Source of the DNA: Deroplatys truncata
Lineage: Eukaryota; Arthropoda; Insecta; Mantodea; Mantidae
Assembly: GCA_030765065.1 (NCBI GenBank)
Contig: CM060981.1
Span: forward strand, 228,291,152-228,355,151
Length of the DNA stretch: 64,000 nt
Direction: 5' to 3'
The translations under genes and the position numbers were made by a program. Below the pieces are notes generated by a model. The model did not search any database. It was not told the DNA's origin and saw only the letters and a program-made list of their open reading frames with translations. Shown here in pieces: positions 23,526 to 34,021 of this stretch (position 1 is the stretch's first letter; each line of letters begins with the position of its first letter).

Positions 23526-24305
23526 AAGTTGACAGCATTTTGAGACGGAAGCTAGTAAAAGGCTGCTAATAGAATCGGCAAAAGGTTCGCTAAATCATTT
23601 AAAAACGCTGAAAATAAATGTAGGATTTAGTTTCACATATTCTACGGCATGTGTTTAACTTGGGTTATAATGAAGAGGTAAAAATAATTGTGATAAAGGC
23701 TCTAAAATATGTTATCTACAGTGTTAATTTGTGTTATAAAATATGTATGTTTGTGATATACAATAAAATAATTATGCAATGTGAGTGTGTTATGTATATT
23801 GTGAATCCGAGTGATTCTCATATGCTCATAGACCTTCAAATATCTTGGAGAGTACTGCAACAAGACTAATAGACCTATAGCTGTCAGGATCACTCTTGGG
23901 TTTATCGGGCTTGTGAATCATAACAGCAATAGCATGCTTCCATTTCTAACGGAAATAAGTTATTCGAAGAATTATATTAAATATTGCAGTTGTCAAAGCA
24001 AGACTTGTTCTAGACTGCACTGAAATGAAAGGTTGCACAATTGAATCGTGACCAATTGCACTCTTTGACGGAGATCTTACTATTGCGTTCATGACTTGGC
24101 CTGGAGTAAACTAATGGCGATAACTGTAGTGGAGAATTATTTACTCTTTATCTTTTCTGTGCAGTTCAGAATCTACTACAGAATTGGGTTTGAACTGATA
24201 AAATATTTGAGAAAATAAGTTAGCCTTTTGTTTTTGTACATCGGTTGTTATCAATTTTAGTGGTGGAATTCTCTCAAACGCTTTAATAGTATATTTGGTG
24301 TCTTT
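23526..24305. other. Unassigned AT-rich stretch
   Basis: No recognisable gene or repeat. Confidence 0.4.
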
Positions 24306-25942
24306 AGTATTCAACCCAAAATTGATACTGAGGTTACACCGGAAATACGTGTTTTGAGGTCCATTTTTACTTTCTCTACTACGTATAGTAAGTACGGGAA
24401 CTATTGTATTCCACCGAAAAATTCGATACGGAGATTTCACCGGAAATATATGTTTTGAGCCCCCTGAATCCAAAACAAGCATTTTTGGAAACATGTCCGT
24501 GTGTGTGTGTGAACAGCATAACTCAGAAACGAACAGTTGGATAAACACCAAACTTGGTATTTAGGTTCAGTATCTTCCATAGATGCGACACAAAGGTTTT
24601 CAAGAAAATCCCCCCACCCCAGATTACCCTTTACATGGAACATTTTTCGAAAATTTTAATTTTCTCAAAAATGGCTCTAACGATTTTCATTAAAATATCA
24701 CATGTTTAAGTTATTTTCATGAGAAATGAAATCTATAGCTCAATTTTTCTGCGAATGTCTCAAAAGTATTCTTCATTGTGAACGACATTTGCATAAGTGG
24801 TAAACCATAAGAGATAGACAAAATTTTACTGCACAAAAAATGTAGATCGCTTTTAAATACACAATTTATGTCATATACATTTTTGGTTGTTGATTGAACC
24901 ATTTTCGAGATATTGCTTGTATTTCCCTTAAATTTTCCAACACTTGTTTCTCAAATGGGAATTCGTTATTCATACATTTTATGTCCTGAACATACATAGA
25001 GAGTGGAATGCACCACATAGCAACTAGCTCTTAAAAGATTTGACTATCGCTTAAATACTACCATATTCCCCTTTCATCTACAAGAAAATTAGCAATAAGA
25101 TGAACATCTCGATATCTGGATTAACATGGAGCATATGGAGAATAAGCGATTGTAAAAATAGTTTGTACAAGAGTAGAGAATGTCATGTGAGTGTAACACA
25201 TCAGATTTTTAGACAACGGTCTGTGAGTGTGTTTGTCTCTGATAGACATAAACCAAAAACGAAAAGACAGATAAATACTAAATTTGTTATTTAAGTTTAG
25301 TGGCTTCTAAAGATGCGAAACGAGGATTTTCAAGAAAATGCTCCGCTCCGAGCTACCCTTTACATGGAATGTTTTTATCTTTTTAAAAAATAGATTTAAA
25401 GATTTTGATTAATGTACCATTTATTAATTATATTTACATGAAAAATAAAATATATAGGTATCTTGAATTTTCTGAGAAAAGCTTGTAAGGTCCTTTTCAT
25501 TCGGAAGGAAGTTCGTGTAATCTTGTATACCTGTAAACGTTAAGCTATAGACGAAAACGTACTACATTAAAGTGTAAATCTCTTTAAAACATAAAATTGA
25601 TATCCCTTAAGTTTGTTGTAGCATCAGCCACTTCCGAGTTAACCGTTATTAATAGTTCAGTTGTTCAATACTTTGTCATCTTTTCTGTCAGTCCAGTTGT
25701 TTCTCGCAATGTCATGGAAAGAGTATGGAATTTTAAGGCCAGCTTATAGCGGCCAGTTATAAAATATTTGACTATCGCTATTCCCTTTCTATCTACAACG
25801 GAATGGGTATTGCAGCTATTTTTGGAAAGGCTTATCTCGATTAAAATAAAGTAGATAGAAAAATAAACTTTCGTAAGAATAATTTAATACTCGCTAAAAA
25901 GCTGTAGAGGGTGGAGGAGCTCGTGTAGTGTAACACATCAAA
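24306..25942 (+). repeat. Repeat A (A2) split by a younger Repeat A
   Basis: The host copy is in two parts: 24306-24363 (CAACCCAAAATTGATACTG... ending GTCCA) and 25206-25942 (TTTTTAGACAACGGTCTGTG... ending CACATCAAA). Joined, they read through the family sequence '...CA TTTTT GG..ACATGTCCGTGTG', apart from a small deletion in the left part. The break is exactly at an A^TTTTT site. Confidence 0.8.
24364..25205 (+). repeat. Repeat A (A1) inserted in an A2 copy
   Basis: 842 bp, TTTTTACTTTCTCTACTACG to CATCAGA, inserted at A^T with no duplicated flank other than the T run. It is younger than its host both by nesting and by closer match to other A1 copies. Confidence 0.85.
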
Positions 25943-26817
25943 TTTTTACTTTCTCTACTACGTATAGTAAGTACGGGAAGTATTGTATTCCACCCAAAAT
26001 TTCGATACCGAGATTTCACCGGAAATACATGTTTTGAGACTCACTGAATCCAAAAAAAGCATTTTTGGAAACATGTCCGTGTGTGTGTCTGTCTGTGTGT
26101 CTGTGTGTCTGTCTGTCTGTGTGTCTGTGAACAGCATAACTCAAAAACGAAGAGTCGGATAAACACCAAACTTGGTATTTAGGTTCAGTATCTTCCAGAG
26201 ATGCGACACGAAGGTTTTCAAGAAAATCCCCCACCCCAGACTACGCTTTACATGGAACATTTTTCGAAAATTTTAATTTTCTCAAAAACGGCTCTTAACG
26301 ATTTTGATTAAAATATCATATGTTTAAGATATTGTCATGACAAAATGTATATCTCGAATTTTTTGGGAATGTCTCCAAAAGTATTCTTCATTATGAACGA
26401 CTTTTTTCATAACTGGTAAACCATAAGAGATAGACAAAATTTTACTACACGAAAAATGTAGATCGCGTTAAAATACACAATTTATGTCATATACATTTCT
26501 TTTGTTGAGTGAACCGTTTGCGAGATATTGCTTGTTATTCCCTTAAATTTTCCAATACTTATAATTTTTCTGAAATTCGTTATTCATTTTTTTTATGTCC
26601 TGGACATGCAAAGAGAATGGAATGCGCCACATAGCAACCAGCGTTAAAATATTTGACCATCGCTTAAAAGCTACCATATTCTCCTTGCATCTACAAGAAA
26701 ATTATCAATAAGATTGACATCTCGATATCTCCATTAACATGAAGCATATGGAGAATAAGCGTTTGTAAAAATAGTTTGTACAAGAGTAGAGAAAGTTATG
26801 TGAGTGTAACACACAGA
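25943..26817 (+). repeat. Repeat A (A1), head-to-tail with the A2 copy before it
   Basis: 875 bp, starting TTTTTACTTTCTCTACTACG immediately after the CACATCAAA end of the preceding copy and ending ACACACAGA. The TG tract has become a (TGTC)/(TGTG) microsatellite at 26075-26130. Confidence 0.9.
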
Positions 26818-27613
26818 TTTTTTCATAATGATCCGTCCTATGTTTTATAGGACTACCCTTTTATTCTTTAAGGGTCTGAGTTTAATATTTTTGTGGATCA
26901 AAACAATTATAATGGTTATGTAAGGATATCTTGTTTGTTCTAACAGTTTGTGGCTGGTTCTTATAGGAACAGGCTAATTCTAGATAAGCATTGGGTCTAG
27001 GATAAAACTTGTTAGGTTTGCTGCATGTTGAATGCATCTGGTCATCTTGGTAACTCCTACATCTATATCTTAAGACGATCAAGTGCAATATTTAAGCAGT
27101 GATTTTAAACATACGTATTTTGATAGAAGTTCCAGTTAAAACAGCGATTAAATAATAAAACTATTAGTTTTATTTGGACGTTTTTAAAATTCTAGAATAT
27201 ACCTATACAGTAGTTGCTGTAGGATAATGATCCGAGCTAAGCTCATGAGTAAAGACGGAACAACAGGTGTTTAACCTATTGATGGGTATACGAATTCTTA
27301 GGAGGGGTGTGAAGAATTCTTCAATGAGTATTTCGTCTCTTGGATTGATTACGTTAGAACCCAAGGAGTTATTAGGAGGTAAAACCTCCTCCCAAAATAA
27401 AATTCGAGCTCATTATGTGAAATATTTGCCAAAATTGGCTAATGGAATTTTATTTCTCAGTGCTGGATTGAATAAGTGTATTTCATATTTAACGTTTAAG
27501 GTAAACATTACTCTCGAAATTTGAAATTCACTTTCAGTGAGAGGTAAAATTTCGTCATGGCTTAAAAGCCGTATCTACAATATCCTGCTAGTGCAGAATT
27601 ATTGTAACTAGTA
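26818..27613. other. Unassigned stretch
   Basis: A frame of 85 codons (27267-27524, +) is open but shows no motif I recognise. It could be chance or an unknown element. Confidence 0.35.
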
Positions 27614-28050
27614 GGAACACCAATTACCGCGAAACACTCTTTATTTATAACTAGGCACGTAACACAAGCGTTACACGAGTTACTTTTAGCACGCACTTGA
27701 ACACAATGCAACTGATCCGGCGAGTCAAATCACAACTGAACTGCTAACTCACTACTCACAACTGAACTATAACTGCACTTTCCACTTTTTATTTCATCAC
27801 TTCTTGACTATAGAACTGCCTCCCGGGCAAGTTCGGCCCCTTATATAACACTCATATACAAATATCTAGAGGAGGTACCTACTAGAACATGCCGAAAAGA
27901 ATTCTCCGGAACAGGTAAACGGCTATTATGCCACACTGGCTATTGATCTATTGTTCCAAGCTAGTTAACCTTCCGACGGCCGTTCGAAGGTCCCACAGGT
28001 GCGGGCCGTGTCTACCGTACTTTGCGCACGCGGTCGCACTGTGTTAGATG
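27614..28050 (-). mobile_element. LTR-like sequence
   Basis: On the minus strand the order is upstream region, TATA-type GTTATATAAGGGG (about 27838-27850), then an AATAAAG signal near 27637, and an end at ...GTTACA before AATTCT. That is the U3-R-U5 order of an LTR. Matching ends and a target-site duplication were not found, so both borders are approximate. It does not match family G. Confidence 0.4.
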
Positions 28051-28676
28051 CCAATTTGGTCTTCATAATGAGCAAAATTTCAGTAACTAACTTCGATAAC
28101 TTACTTTAGATCATGAAACGTTTTATTAATACTTCTACTGTTTCAAGTGTAAACTGAAAAATATACACTATTGTTTATTTTTACTTATTTTTGTTGATTG
28201 GAGCAAGAAGAACTTAAAAGTTGAAAGATAAGTGACATGAGAGAATATATATTATCTGAGAATTTCATTAATAGTAATTTATGCAACAATTGGATACATT
28301 TGATAATTATGGTACGTATGAATATCAGTATCCCTCGTGCAAGAATATTCACGAGTGTCATATTAATATTAGCAAGAGTTTGTTACAATATTTTATGCAA
28401 TCTTATCATTATAAATTGTAGGAAATAAATCATGAAATAATTCAACATCCATAGCTGACAAGTGAGAGGGTCCATAATATTTTCGTAAATGAGACGTTAG
28501 CTTCTCTTCCTGCATTTCATTTGTTATTACCTCGCGTGTTGAATCGGCATCCCTTCTTGGGAGAGGTGTTATGGACTGTGAAGAAGCTTGTTATCAGCAC
28601 GGCATGGTGAGTAATATCATTTCGAATCCTAATTATTCTGTATTTAATAATTTATAAAGATTTTTGAATTTCCGTT
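28051..28676. other. Unassigned AT-rich stretch
   Basis: A 63-codon frame at 28237-28428 (+) shows no recognised motif. Nothing else was seen. Confidence 0.35.
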
Positions 28677-29662
28677 TCAGGCAGTATTTTTAACACTTAA
28701 ATAATTTCAGTCTAATTATATACTACATAAATTCAATAACAGCCCGCCTTAAAGCAATATGTGTATGTAACTATATATAAAAAGTGTATATTACAGCCAC
28801 TGTAAATGTTTGTATTATTGTATCCATGTTTAATAATGTTATGTGAATGTTGCGTAATTTAATCGTGTAGGAGCTGTGAGAATAATAGGTTAAACGTTGC
28901 TAACAATGAGGTAACAATAACCTTGAGGAAATAATGAGCTTGCGAGTTTAACAATACTACTTCTGAGTCTTGGAAGCAATAATGTAATTTTAGTGACAGT
29001 TTATAAAATACTCAATCAACAACCAGAAAAAGCTTTAGTTAAATGAAGGTATTCTATTGGAGTAGGATTAGCCAATCAGAAACTGAAAAGGAGAAAATTT
29101 TACACATTTAGAGTTCAGTTGCCTGCAGACAGCGTTACTAACCAGACGCAGAAAGTGTCCTCAAGAAATATAATATGTATTCGTGTGAGACGAAAATTAA
29201 GTTTTCGTGTTAAAAAGTGTAATTATTTAATAAAACGAATCTCACTGCTCTCTATATCAGAGAAGTGTAATTTAAATCATGTCAATCATTAATAAAAGCA
29301 GTGAAGTAAAATTATAATCTGTGTAAGCCTACATTCTTGTCGCGTCACAACCCTGCTAAGAGAAACGTGTCTCTAACAATAACACTGACGCAGCCGAGGC
29401 AAACATAAATATAATATTTAATAAAACAGTGAAATTACAAAGTTAATATTTTTTTAAACTTGGGGCGAAGGCTACCGGAAACTGTTTACTATACGTGTGG
29501 TTGCAACTTCAAGTTCGGCTCCCCAACAGTTGAAATATAATACAACTCCTACAATACAACCTATTTTAAATTGACGCCCAAAGCGTGGTGCAAATAATGT
29601 AAAGATATAATAAGCTTCCTCAAATTGGCTTCCATACGTGGGGCTACTAAATATCTATTTCA
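28677..29662 (+). mobile_element. Solo LTR, family G
   Basis: 986 bp, beginning TCAGGCAGTATTTTTAACAC (first base pair mutated from TGAGG) and ending CTATTTCA. It is flanked by CGTT on the left and CGTA on the right, a 4-bp duplication with one change. It carries GCCAATCAG, AATAAAACGAATCTC, GTAAGCCTACATTC and GACGCAGCCGAGGCAAACAT. The 3' end has three PBS-like modules, best seen as TTGACGCCCAAAGCGTGG (about 29571) and TTGGCTTCCATACGTGGGG (about 29625). Confidence 0.85.
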
Positions 29663-29877
29663 CGTAGCTCAGAGAAAAAAATTATCACAAAATGGTTTCA
29701 TTTTCTCACTATAAGCCAGTAAAACTTAGAATACAGGAAATCTGTCGTGCTATTATTAGCGTTCCATAATGAGCCAATGCAGTGAAATCCTGTTTATAAT
29801 GGTAGAATTGCATAAAGTGTAATTTTTATTATTAAGTAATATTAAGTATCTACACCAGAATTTACTTTAGCGAGCGA

Positions 29878-29985
29878 GGAAAACCCCGAAAAATCCCGTC
29901 AGATTGATCAGCCTACGAGATTTGAAACCTGTATCTCCCGAATAGGGACCGCAGACGTTACCGCCTGAGCTTGCATGTTACTGTT
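29878..29985 (-). repeat. SINE fragment: S3-type tRNA-like head
   Basis: The minus strand reads GCTCAGGCGGTAACGTCTGC, CCTATTCGGGAGATACAGG and then GATTTTTCGGGGTTTTCC, matching the head and first body segment of the S3 copy at 19449. The rest is missing. Confidence 0.6.
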
Positions 29986-30059
29986 AGTCTAACTAGGAAA
30001 TATTTTCCTTTATCTCTGCGTAACTGTATGAAGAGCAAACAGCATTACCCGATTCGACA

Positions 30060-30330
30060 TTAGTTTGGGACTAGGTATTGGTGGTATTGTTACTGCCATT
30101 TGAGCGTTTGTTGGGTGACTGTTCAACCTTTTGAAGTCCCTCGTGAATGGGACAACCTTTGTAATTTTCAGTATGTTTTCCCTTGCAATTTACACGGATT
30201 AGGATACTTGTGGATTTTTGGTTCATTTTTTTGTAATTTGCAAACCTTGACATTTGACGCAAATATGTGCTTGATGGCGATAATTCTTGCTGTGTGTATA
30301 AGCCAGACAACTGATACACAGAATGACAGA
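30060..30330 (-). pseudogene. Jockey-type LINE ORF1 zinc-knuckle remnant
   Basis: In one minus frame the sequence reads CISCLAYTHSKNYRHQAHIC then VKCQG, a CCHC-type zinc knuckle whose last cysteine is replaced by tyrosine. About 80 bp downstream another frame reads VNCKGKHTENYKGCPIHEGL, the conserved 'C-x2-C/G-x-H-x-A/E-N-Y-x-G-C-P' block that ends the gag-like ORF1 of Jockey-clade LINEs. The two blocks are in the right order but in different frames, so a frameshift separates them. In the family this protein binds nucleic acid and helps assemble the retrotransposition particle. No ORF2 is attached. Confidence 0.65.
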
Positions 30331-30543
30331 GCTTTGGCTTGGGATATCCTAATTTTAAAAGCCACTATAAAACCTATTAACCTTGTAATTTATTTTATCC
30401 ACTGCTATAATAATCAGTGATACTTTAGTTCATAATTATAGGCAACAAAACCTATACTTTATATTCTAACAAAACGTAAAATACACTTTAATGATTATCT
30501 TACTTTCCATTAATAATATGCATTAAAACAAAACCTTTCTCGC

Positions 30544-30925
30544 CTAATTGACAGTTATTGTAATATTACAACCATTACAATTTGTAATACTTATTGGAGA
30601 AACATTTTCTCTATTATCAGAAGTATTGGTTTCACAGATTTTATTGTAATTGAACTTTCTCCCCTAAGTAGTAATCAGAAATTTTCTTCCTACCCTCCAC
30701 ACTTTCTTCTACGTATCGTTCTGCAACAGTACTCGTTTCTCATCCACCATGTCTTTTTAAGGTAAGAACATCAGCACCGTTGTCTGCGAGGAAAGTAGCA
30801 GAAGATCGTCTCATACAATGCCCGGTGTAATCCTTGGCGTTTTCTAGCTTCAAATACTCTGCAATCTTACTAGGGATCTTCCCAAACATATTTATGCCAA
30901 ACCACTTGTGCACGACATTTTCCAT
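30544..30925 (-). pseudogene. Tyrosine recombinase fragment (Crypton/DIRS-type), C-terminal catalytic part
   Basis: The minus strand from 30925 reads FGKIPSKIAEYLKLENAKDY, TGHCMRRSSATFLADNGADV and LTLKRHGG. After an in-frame stop, where a tryptophan codon of the expected RHGGW has become TGA, it continues ETSTVAERYVEESVEGRKKI. The catalytic elements H-x-x-R (GHCMRR), the H of KRHGG and the nucleophile Y of ERYVE are all present and correctly spaced. After one more frameshift the frame ends in the Asn/Cys-rich tail ISITNCNGCNITITVN, a type of tail I associate with insect Crypton-like recombinases. The N-terminal arm-binding and first-arginine region is absent, and a stop lies just before the first methionine. 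It is dead. Confidence 0.7.
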
Positions 30926-31144
30926 TTAATAAAATAGAAGCTAATTATTGGAGCTAGTAATACGAAGTCAATTACCAGATACTTTCTACAAATTTCAAGC
31001 AAGTCAACATTATTTTGTTCACCACTAATCACAATACTTCTAGACATACACGTTTTTGTTTACCTTATCTTCACGTTAAATGATGAAGTCATATTCTTAT
31101 CATTGCAGAAAATAACAAGGTTTGCTGATTTGTCGCGTCCTTTC

Positions 31145-31966
31145 TTTACTTTCTCTACTACGTATAGTAAGTTGGGGAAGTATTGTATTCCACCCAAAAT
31201 TCGATACCGAGATTTCACCGGAAATACATGTTTTGAGACCCCCTGAATCCAAAAAATTTGGAAACATGTCCGTGTGTGTGTGTGTGTGTGTCTGTCTGTG
31301 TCTGTGAACAGCATAATTCAGAAACGAGCAGTCGGATAAACACCAAACTTGGAATTTAGGTTCAGTATCTTCCAGATGCGACACAAAGGTGTTCAAGAAA
31401 TTCCCCCCAACCCAGATTACCCTTTACATGGAACATTTTTCGAAAATTTTAATTTTATCAAAAATGGCTCTAACGATATTTTCATGACAAATGAAATGTA
31501 TATCTCGAATTTTCTGGAAATGTCTCCAAAAGCATTCTTCATTGTGAACGGCTTTTGCATAACTGGTAAGCCATAAGAGATAGACAAACTTTTACTACAC
31601 AAAAAATGTACATCGTGTTAAAATACACAATTTATGTTATATAAATTTTTGTTATTGAGTGAACCATTTCTGAAATATTGCTTGTTATTCCCTTGAATTT
31701 TCCAATACTTTTTCTCAAATGGGAATTCGTTATTAATTTTTTTTTGCTCTGGTAATGCAAAGGGAATGGAATGCTCCACATAGCAACCAGCTCATAAAAT
31801 ATTTGACTATCGCTTAAAGCCTACCAATTCCCTTTGCATCTACAAGAAAATTAGCAATAAGATTAACATCTGATATCTCGAATAACATGAAGCATATGGA
31901 GAATAAGCGTTTGTAAAAATAGTTTGTACAAGAGTAGAGAATGTCATGTGAGTGTAACACATCAGA
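31145..31966 (+). repeat. Repeat A (A1)
   Basis: 822 bp, TTTACTTTCTCTACTACG to CATCAGA, with small internal deletions at the AAAATTTGG position (31255) and in the TAACGATATTTTCATG region. The TG tract is short. Confidence 0.9.
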
Positions 31967-32879
31967 TTTTTTCCAAAGCCCATATGACGTTTCTCTAAAC
32001 ATATTGTTTCCGCAATAAATAAATTTCATTAAATATACCAAATATACAACGTATACTAGAACACTCTGAATGTAGATAAAATATTGTAGGCAACACTCCT
32101 TTCCGTCGTGTTGTAACTTGAGCCTCTCGTTACTATACCTCCACTTTTGTAACCAGTCCTCTAAATAACTGTTATTTTGTCCATTGGGTTTGGGATCTAG
32201 AAGGAATAGAGATAGCAGAATTTTGGTAACAGGATGGAAATTAAGTTGCATATTTACGGGTTCACGTCCCTTATTTAATTACTCTTTCGTATCATTGATT
32301 TATGTGTTACACGTGGGATGAAAATGTAAAAAACTTTCACTCTTTCTTGAACTTTCTTTCACTTTTGATACGGTAGGTATAAAGTCCAGCACCGTTAGTA
32401 TGTATACATTAAGGGAATTTTCTATTAATCGTCAAAGTTCTCACAGTTTATTTTCACGGATTGTCACGTATTTATGTGAACTAACATTTTCAATGCTGTG
32501 TAGAACTCTTAATAAAGGATTGATATTTTTGGACATTGCATACGCAGTTGATAGTTTTATTGGATTATTTGGTATTATTTTGACTTGAGATACTTATATC
32601 AGTCATGTTGGCCCTATCTTCAGGTTTGTCCAACGCAGCACACCAGATGGCCCATCAGCGCCTATTTTACGTATGCTAGTTCCCAGGCTTGTTCCATCTG
32701 TGGTGATAGACAAAAACAGTATAAACAGACCAAAAAGGTGTTAGAAAGTTTTCCGCTTCAGTTACAGAGACTTTGTTTCTGAGGGAATAAACGCACCTTT
32801 TTATTTACCAATAATTGAAATGTCTTAAGTTGATCTATGAATATCCGCTCATAGCTATAGTTTAATTGCGTTTACGCTG
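31967..32879. other. Unassigned stretch
   Basis: Nothing recognised. Confidence 0.35.
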
Positions 32880-33115
32880 CTCTTGTCTAAAGTTATGGAC
32901 TGTAAAATCTCGTGGAAACCTGAGTACTGCCTTTCAATAAGCGCGATATGCTCATCTTCGTTGATAAGCAAAGGAGCTAATGCACCAAAGCCTCACTGGC
33001 TGTGTTTAACTGGAATTTCCCCGTTAAGTTCTGCAAATCTTTTAACAGGCGTTGGAATATCTACATACGAGAAATATGGCGTTGTTGGGCCATTTGGTAT
33101 TCATCTGGACTAGCG
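32880..33115 (-). pseudogene. Protein-like stretch, unrecognised
   Basis: The minus strand reads PTTPYFSYVDIPTPVKRFAE, LNGEIPVKHSQ, a stop, then GFGALAPLLINEDEHIALIE and RQYSGFHEILQSI, about 70 codons with one internal stop. The composition (charged and aromatic residues mixed) looks more like real protein than the surrounding AT-rich noise. The opposite strand is also open over the same interval (32883-33113) and is Ser/Leu/Pro-rich, as often happens opposite a coding strand. I cannot assign a family. It may be an exon-derived or transposon-derived pseudogene fragment. Confidence 0.35.
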
Positions 33116-33138
33116 AATGCAGAGCTATGGTCTAACTT

Positions 33139-33195
33139 TGCACTTTCTCTACTGCTTACCTATAGTGAGTGTGCCATTTTCTACTCCCTTCATCG
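33139..33195 (+). repeat. Repeat A 5' tip
   Basis: TTGCACTTTCTCTACTGCTT followed by ACCTATAGTGAGTGTG and TTCTACTCCC is the start motif of Repeat A in the variant form also seen at about 11030. Only the first ~55 bp is recognisable. Confidence 0.5.
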
Positions 33196-34021
33196 TCACA
33201 CGGCGGTTGAAAATTAGAACATCTCATAAGACACTTGCTATGGAAAATTCGTGAACTTCCTCCCTAAGAGGTGGGGGTTAGCCCGCTGGAGAAGTACGCG
33301 AATGTTACTGTGGCGATGACGTCAGTCGACAGCAGCGCCAAATTCTACGCATGAAGAGCACGACAGGCACCTCCCGGGGCAAGCGAGACAGTCAGCAGAC
33401 ATACTTCGACAGCCGCTGAAACAAGCACGTAGAGGCATGTCCCACATCGTTCGGACTAATCTAAATTCCTGCTCATCCATATGTTAATTATACCCAAAAT
33501 TCTCTTTTCGTGTTCTGCACTATACATATATTAGTAGGGGCCACACATTTCTAAGCATGTCAGGAGTATTCAATTTGTATAGAGTTAATTTAAAGTGCTA
33601 TACAGAAAGCAAAGAAGTTTTAATGTGTTAGCTTCCTTAAACCTCTACTGTTGTAGTAGTCAAGTGAAAACAGGAAATGTACTAAGTCAAATCAAAGTTT
33701 TATCATTGTTATTTGAATTATATTCAAAATGCCAGTAAATGTTTGTTACGAAGGTACGTTGTAATAAACTAGCATATTACTGACTTTTCTTTGTAGCATT
33801 TGCCTGAACATTCCATCATAGTAAACCTTTACTTTGCGCTTAGGATACCATACAGTTGGGCAGACAATAATGGTCAAAGTACAGCACTCTTATTTAAGCT
33901 TTATATAATTATTGTGAACTCAGCATTATAAAAATGATGATAGATAGCGTAGATTTTCTCTCGCTTTATTAGTACAAATATGGTAGCAGTTCCGTAGAAT
34001 AAAATATAAATCATTCCACCA
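33196..34021. other. Unassigned stretch
   Basis: A GC-richer patch at 33240-33450 (CACCTCCCGGGGCAAGCGAG) precedes AT-rich sequence. No family recognised. Confidence 0.35.

Noticed and set aside
25943..26817. Repeat A as a classical Helitron
   Set aside because: The A^T target and lack of duplication fit, but neither end shows the canonical TC...CTRR pair in one orientation. I therefore call it only rolling-circle-like.
31814..32251. 145-codon minus-strand frame
   Set aside because: About a third of it is the 3' end of a Repeat A copy read backwards. The remainder shows no motif.
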